In this document: in pieces, positions 60,094 through 64,000 of the stretch
Position numbering within the stretch: the first letter of the stretch is position 1
How the letters are laid out: the number at the start of each line of letters is the position of its first letter
Made by a program: the position numbers and the translations under genes
Notes under the pieces: generated by a model
The model's input: the letters and a program-made list of their open reading frames with translations, nothing else
Told to the model about the DNA's origin: nothing
Databases searched by the model: none
Assembly (NCBI GenBank): GCA_930367205.1
Contig: OV884014.1
Location: 70,163,104-70,227,103, forward strand
Source: Acanthosoma haemorrhoidale
Lineage: Eukaryota; Arthropoda; Insecta; Hemiptera; Acanthosomatidae
Direction of reading: 5' to 3'
DNA: 64,000 nt

Positions 60094-60227
60094 AATCTAA
60101 CTTGGGGAGGCATAGGGCTACTGTACACAAAATCAGTTTGGTTTTCCATCAGATTATAATAAACTAACTTGGGAAGGCATAGATCTACTGTAAACAAAAT
60201 CAGTTTAGTTTCCCATCAGATTGTTCC
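60094..60227 (+). repeat. 67-bp tandem duplication
   Basis: The unit CTAACTTGGG(G/A)AGGCATAG begins at 60097 and again at 60164. Both copies continue through CTACTGTA.ACAAAATCAGTTT and CCATCAGATT, with about nine differences. An imperfect CCTGATT motif flanks both ends. No coding role is seen. Confidence 0.9.
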
Positions 60228-60861
60228 TGATTACTGTGTTTGACAATTTTTCACAGGTCAGGGAAAGAAAACTAATAAGGACATTCTCAAAATAAATTAG
60301 AGGAAACCCGCTTTGAGTAGCTATTATATATATAACTAATAACTATAAACTGAATGCTTCTAACTTATAAATGTAACTTTTACTTTTAGTATTTTATGGC
60401 TATATTATTTTGTATCCATGCTAAAGTATAAAAGAAAAATACACTGTAATGTTGGAAATCGATTTAAATAAACCGGAACGTGTGACAGCAGCTGATGCCT
60501 TCTGAACTGAGCCTCATTTCGTAGAGTTAAAAAACGTAAATTATTATTCATAATTATTTTATGCACAAAACTGGGATGTTTCACTGAAACCTATCATCAT
60601 CAAACGTCACTTTTATTTAATTGACTGAGGGGGTTAATACAGCAATATAAGCGCAACACCCGCTCACAAAACAGCAGCTAAATGAATAACATCTCATGAG
60701 TCATTTGATGTTGAGTGAATCAGTACTTATCGATATATTCCCGTGGCATGCTATCGATTTCTTTCTCTGACTGTCTATTGGCGAAGGTGAGTTTATTTCC
60801 CTGAAATGTAAATCGATTTTCCGCTGTGAGTACTGTTATATCGTGAATATTGAAGACCTAC

Positions 60862-60921
60862 CTCTCCATGACGAGCCTGTTGAAGTCATCCTTGGATTTG
60901 TGCACGCTGGCCCTCGACATC
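60862..60921 (-). CDS. Candidate 60-bp microexon, unrecognised
   Basis: On the minus strand a segment of GC-rich codon usage is bounded by ...TCTCTAG and a good donor GTAGGT (60861-60856). The frame starting at ATG (60920) reads MSRASVHKSKDDFNRLVMER and ends in phase 2. A stop follows directly in the intron. The peptide is charged and protein-like, and composition contrasts with the AT-rich flanks. Against it, the pyrimidine tract is weak, no partner exon was found, and I do not recognise the protein. It could be the end of a coding region running off the window or a chance pattern. Confidence 0.25.
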
Positions 60922-60929
60922 CTAGAGAT

Positions 60930-62275
60930 ACCTCTACTTCGCCGCGTAGGAGATAAGCACGAACACGGCCTCGATAAGAGAGAAAGAGAGTGTGCGATGT
61001 GATTATCGTAGCTCGATAGTCGGCATAAAACTGGCCTGTACAGCTGGGTGGCATACTCCCCTAGTGCAGTCAATAGGAGGGAGCCACCCTCTTCTCGACC
61101 AGTGTGTCACCCATCATCCCAACAATTGTACAATATATGGACTCTTGCAGGAGCACTTCACCACAGTAAAAGGAGTAAGGAAATGGTGTTTCTGGGACAT
61201 TCGGGAGGTGTGTTTTAGCTTGTTTCTCAATGCGAATTAGTATTCATTAGCAATACAAAGCATTTTGGACTTCTGTTTATAATAAACATTATTACGTTAA
61301 TTGAGTTCAAAAAATTCTTTGAGCTCTGTAATTTTGAACAAGAAGGGTCTCATATTAACCAAAGTATCAGTATCTCTTTGCCTTTGGATTTGAACCAGAT
61401 GAAACGTTTTCCTCAACAGCTTAACTGCATGTATGAGATCACTTAAGGTACTATATTAAATAAAGGATTTACGATAGGTTTGCTCCAACACATATCACTG
61501 ATTAGTTTCAAACTGGTTTGTGATCATTTTACTGAGAACTATGCTAGATCACTAAAACGCTTTTTCCAAACTCTACTTACTTACTTTACAAAACTACTTA
61601 ATTGTTTATCATCCGGATTGTTGGACTGCAAAAACGTGATTTCTTTTTGGTTTGGCTTTTAATATAATTTGTAAGAGATATAAAACATGTAGGTTGTGCA
61701 ATATAAATTGGAGTCCATTTAATGTTTTCTTTGTACAAAAATTATCATTCGGGCCACTTTTTAATAAGTAATAATTTGTAAAAAAGGAAAAATTTAGTTA
61801 TAAATTAAAGCATAACATTAACCTCTACTAATAAAGATTTTCAATGATTAATAATTTAAAGGTGAATACTCAATTATTATAAGACAAAATAATATTTCTA
61901 ATCTTCGTTTTTACAGCGAGCGGGAAAAGAGACTGATTCTTAGGCCTTACTCCAATCCTCGGATCGTTTTGACAATCACAAAACATTTTTAAGCAAGGTA
62001 TTGAGCGTGTTGGAACAGATGTCTGACATTTCAAGCTTGGGTTTCTGGTAAGTTAGAACGGCACAACTGCACTCTCCACCCGCCAGTTTGTTGATAGTTT
62101 GTACTCTTATCGGAACAAACCTAATGTCCTCCAAGCCTTTTTCTGTGAATTTATGTTTAAAACGAGATTATAGAAAGCCACTCACGCAAACTAGTTACAA
62201 ATGCACACCAACCCTTTCATATAACGCCTCATATAACCTTAAATATAACGCATGCAACAAACGAACGATGCCCCT
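60930..62275. other. Non-coding stretch, nothing recognised
   Basis: Short open frames at 60992-61240 and 61480-61662 have no recognisable motif. AT-rich from 61240 on. Confidence 0.45.
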
Positions 62276-62280
62276 CTATT

Positions 62281-62415
62281 AATTACTCGATAGAGCGTCA
62301 ATCCATGACCCAGGCTTACAAAATGTATCTGAGTCCCGTCAACAGCCTTGATTACTGCAAGCGACTCTTCGATTATAAATCTTTGATAATCTTGATATCC
62401 TTCAGGTATTGTTGA
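62281..62415 (-). pseudogene. Possible retroelement RNase H-like fragment
   Basis: One minus-strand frame is open for about 45 codons and reads GYQDYQRFIIEESLAVIKAV followed by a gap and LGHGLTLYRVINRG. The pattern of an acidic residue before LAVIKAV, then a beta-strand-like stretch, resembles RNase H domains of retrotransposons. The second catalytic Asp of the expected 'SDS/TDH' motif is not present. The adjoining minus-strand frame (62402-62710) has a hydrophobic segment and is unrecognised. This is weak evidence. Confidence 0.2.
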
Positions 62416-62719
62416 TGGTATTCATCGCTGGGTTTGCCTGAGCAAATGAGTTAGAAATTTTGTGGTCATTCCACTGTTTCCTTGTGTGTTTTGGGCCTGC
62501 GAACAAATGTTCTAGAGGTATGTTATACACATATGTTGAATTAGTGATACTGCAGATTAGGCAAAGTGGTCCCGACAGGACAACGATGATAGCAACCACC
62601 GACCACACTTTCAATATTGACATTAAACTCCAATGCAATCGTTCACTTTTCAACAAACAATAGCTAAAAGTCACTCTATCTGCTTCATTCATTCCAAAAT
62701 CGACCATCATGGGTAGAAC

Positions 62720-64000
62720 TGTTGTTTGTTTTCTTGCCGTCGGCCTACATTTTAAATATTATTGGTGAAAGAACATCAGGGCAAACGGGTAAACCTGCGA
62801 TACGATTTCCTCCAAGGCCTTATGCAATGTAGTCTTTCTTCACTTTTAAACCCAAATATTATATTTCATTTTAGTTAAATTTCTAACCAAAGTACCCGAG
62901 GGGTAAGATTCAGTAAGGTCAGTGCAGTTCTAGTTAGCTTGTCGGCACATTAGAATTTCCATGAGAGCATTGACTTGCAAGAGACTGGAGGCCCTTCATG
63001 CGGCATTAATGCATATGTAAGCGAGCCTCAGCTAACATCAACAGAGCCGAACGCTACGCAGTCTGGTTCGGCATTCACAGGCGGAGCGGTCAAAGACACG
63101 TGCTGAATGTCTTAACTTGCTCTGGGAAACAAAATTAGCGGGTAAAGCACCCTTGGTACCAGTAAAGAAAGGGGGAATTCAGATAGCTCAAACTAAACTG
63201 TACGTGAGCACATTCATTGCTTCTTTCTTTATGCAGTTAACTATTATTATTTTATCATGAGAAAACACAAAATTAGTAGTGAATGACACTACGTTTACTA
63301 GTAACTAGTAGTTTACGTAGTTACTACTTGTTACGTTTTGTTTTAATACTTAGATAATCGAACAAAAAAAGCTAAATTTCTCATCCATTCTAATGAGTGA
63401 TGCTACGTTAAGCGAATCGCGGGTTTTTCTTGGAATTTATACAGATACTTACTCCTTATCTATCTGATATTCAGCTGGATCCGAATACATAAAACTGTAA
63501 AGCAATCTATAAAGGATGTGTCTTTTCCATGGATACATATATCCGCTTATATATTTACCTACAAACGCCACGCTGTTACGCTTTGGTTAAATAAATAGAA
63601 TATTTCAATTGTAGGGATGCCGTCTAACTATTCAACTACTGGCAGATTTAATTCCTCTACCAAATCCTGAGCGTTTTGCATTAGCGTTAAGTTAATAATA
63701 CCTTACTCAAATATTCAATCCACTTACTTTTGTTCCCAATGGAATCTAAACGCAAATTAATTGACCTTAATAAATTAACACGGTGATAAAAATTGTATGG
63801 ATTCATTTATATAAAATAGAAACTTGTAAACTATACTTTATTACTAATGTTTTTAAAATATTTTACTGAAAGAATATGTACTTTGATTGACTTTAAATGA
63901 TAGGAAGATTACAGAGATGTTAATAGCTTAACTATAAAACGTATCGATGCTATAAAATACATCGATGGTTTCAAAGTCAAAATGTGAGTCTAACTCAAAA
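62720..64000. other. AT-rich non-coding stretch with a hairpin
   Basis: No gene recognised. At 63291-63336 the arms ACGTTTACTAGTAACT and AGTTACTACTTGTTACGT pair with two gaps around a 12-base loop and contain several GTAACTA / TAGTTAC repeats. Confidence 0.45.

Overview
The window is AT-rich, gene-poor eukaryotic DNA, most likely intergenic or intronic sequence from an arthropod, probably an insect with a large, repeat-rich genome. The inference rests on the mobile elements. There are several copies of one jockey-type LINE, mariner-like transposases with the insect-type helix-turn-helix, a Tigger/pogo element, a hAT remnant and a SINE-like unit with a 5S-rRNA-like head. No intact protein-coding gene, rRNA gene, full tRNA gene or CRISPR array is visible. 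No open frame exceeds about 120 codons, and nearly all look like chance.

Layout. 1-11.6 kb: AT-rich DNA with GC-richer pockets (1.5-2.0, 5.5-6.6, 6.8-7.6, 7.8-8.5 kb) holding no recognisable gene. 11.6-13.4 kb: an internally deleted mariner-like element with terminal inverted repeats and TA flanks, then a 5'-truncated jockey LINE bounded by a target-site duplication (TSD). 13.4-20.2 kb: mostly empty, with a mariner 5' end at 16.7 kb and a 62-bp retroposed tail at 18.4 kb. 20.2-30.7 kb: a second jockey copy, a tRNA-like SINE head, two (GA)n tracts, a hAT C-terminal remnant, a second mariner lineage and an internal jockey fragment. 30.7-43.3 kb: a CpG-rich fold-back region (34.0-34.6 kb), a minus-strand jockey tail with a perfect 12-bp TSD, tRNA-like B boxes and the 5S-headed SINE-like unit. 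43.4-46.3 kb: a Tigger element cut off just after its DNA-binding domain, then a fourth jockey tail. 46.3-64 kb: mostly empty, with a perfect 17-bp-arm hairpin (50.0 kb), a Rel/kB-type palindrome (49.3 kb), a jockey endonuclease remnant next to a perfect 39-bp tandem duplication (55.0-55.3 kb), a 67-bp tandem duplication (60.1 kb) and one weak candidate host microexon (60.9 kb).

How it fits together. The region is a dump of dead or non-autonomous elements. Jockey copies are 5'-truncated tails, as expected from target-primed reverse transcription. They split into two forms by a 37-bp duplication in the 3' UTR. The DNA transposons are deletion derivatives that could only have moved with transposase supplied from elsewhere. 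Some material is undescribed here: short dispersed repeat pairs, strong hairpins and an excess of long poly(dC/dG) tracts. Exon and regulatory calls are tentative, because no search or alignment could be run.
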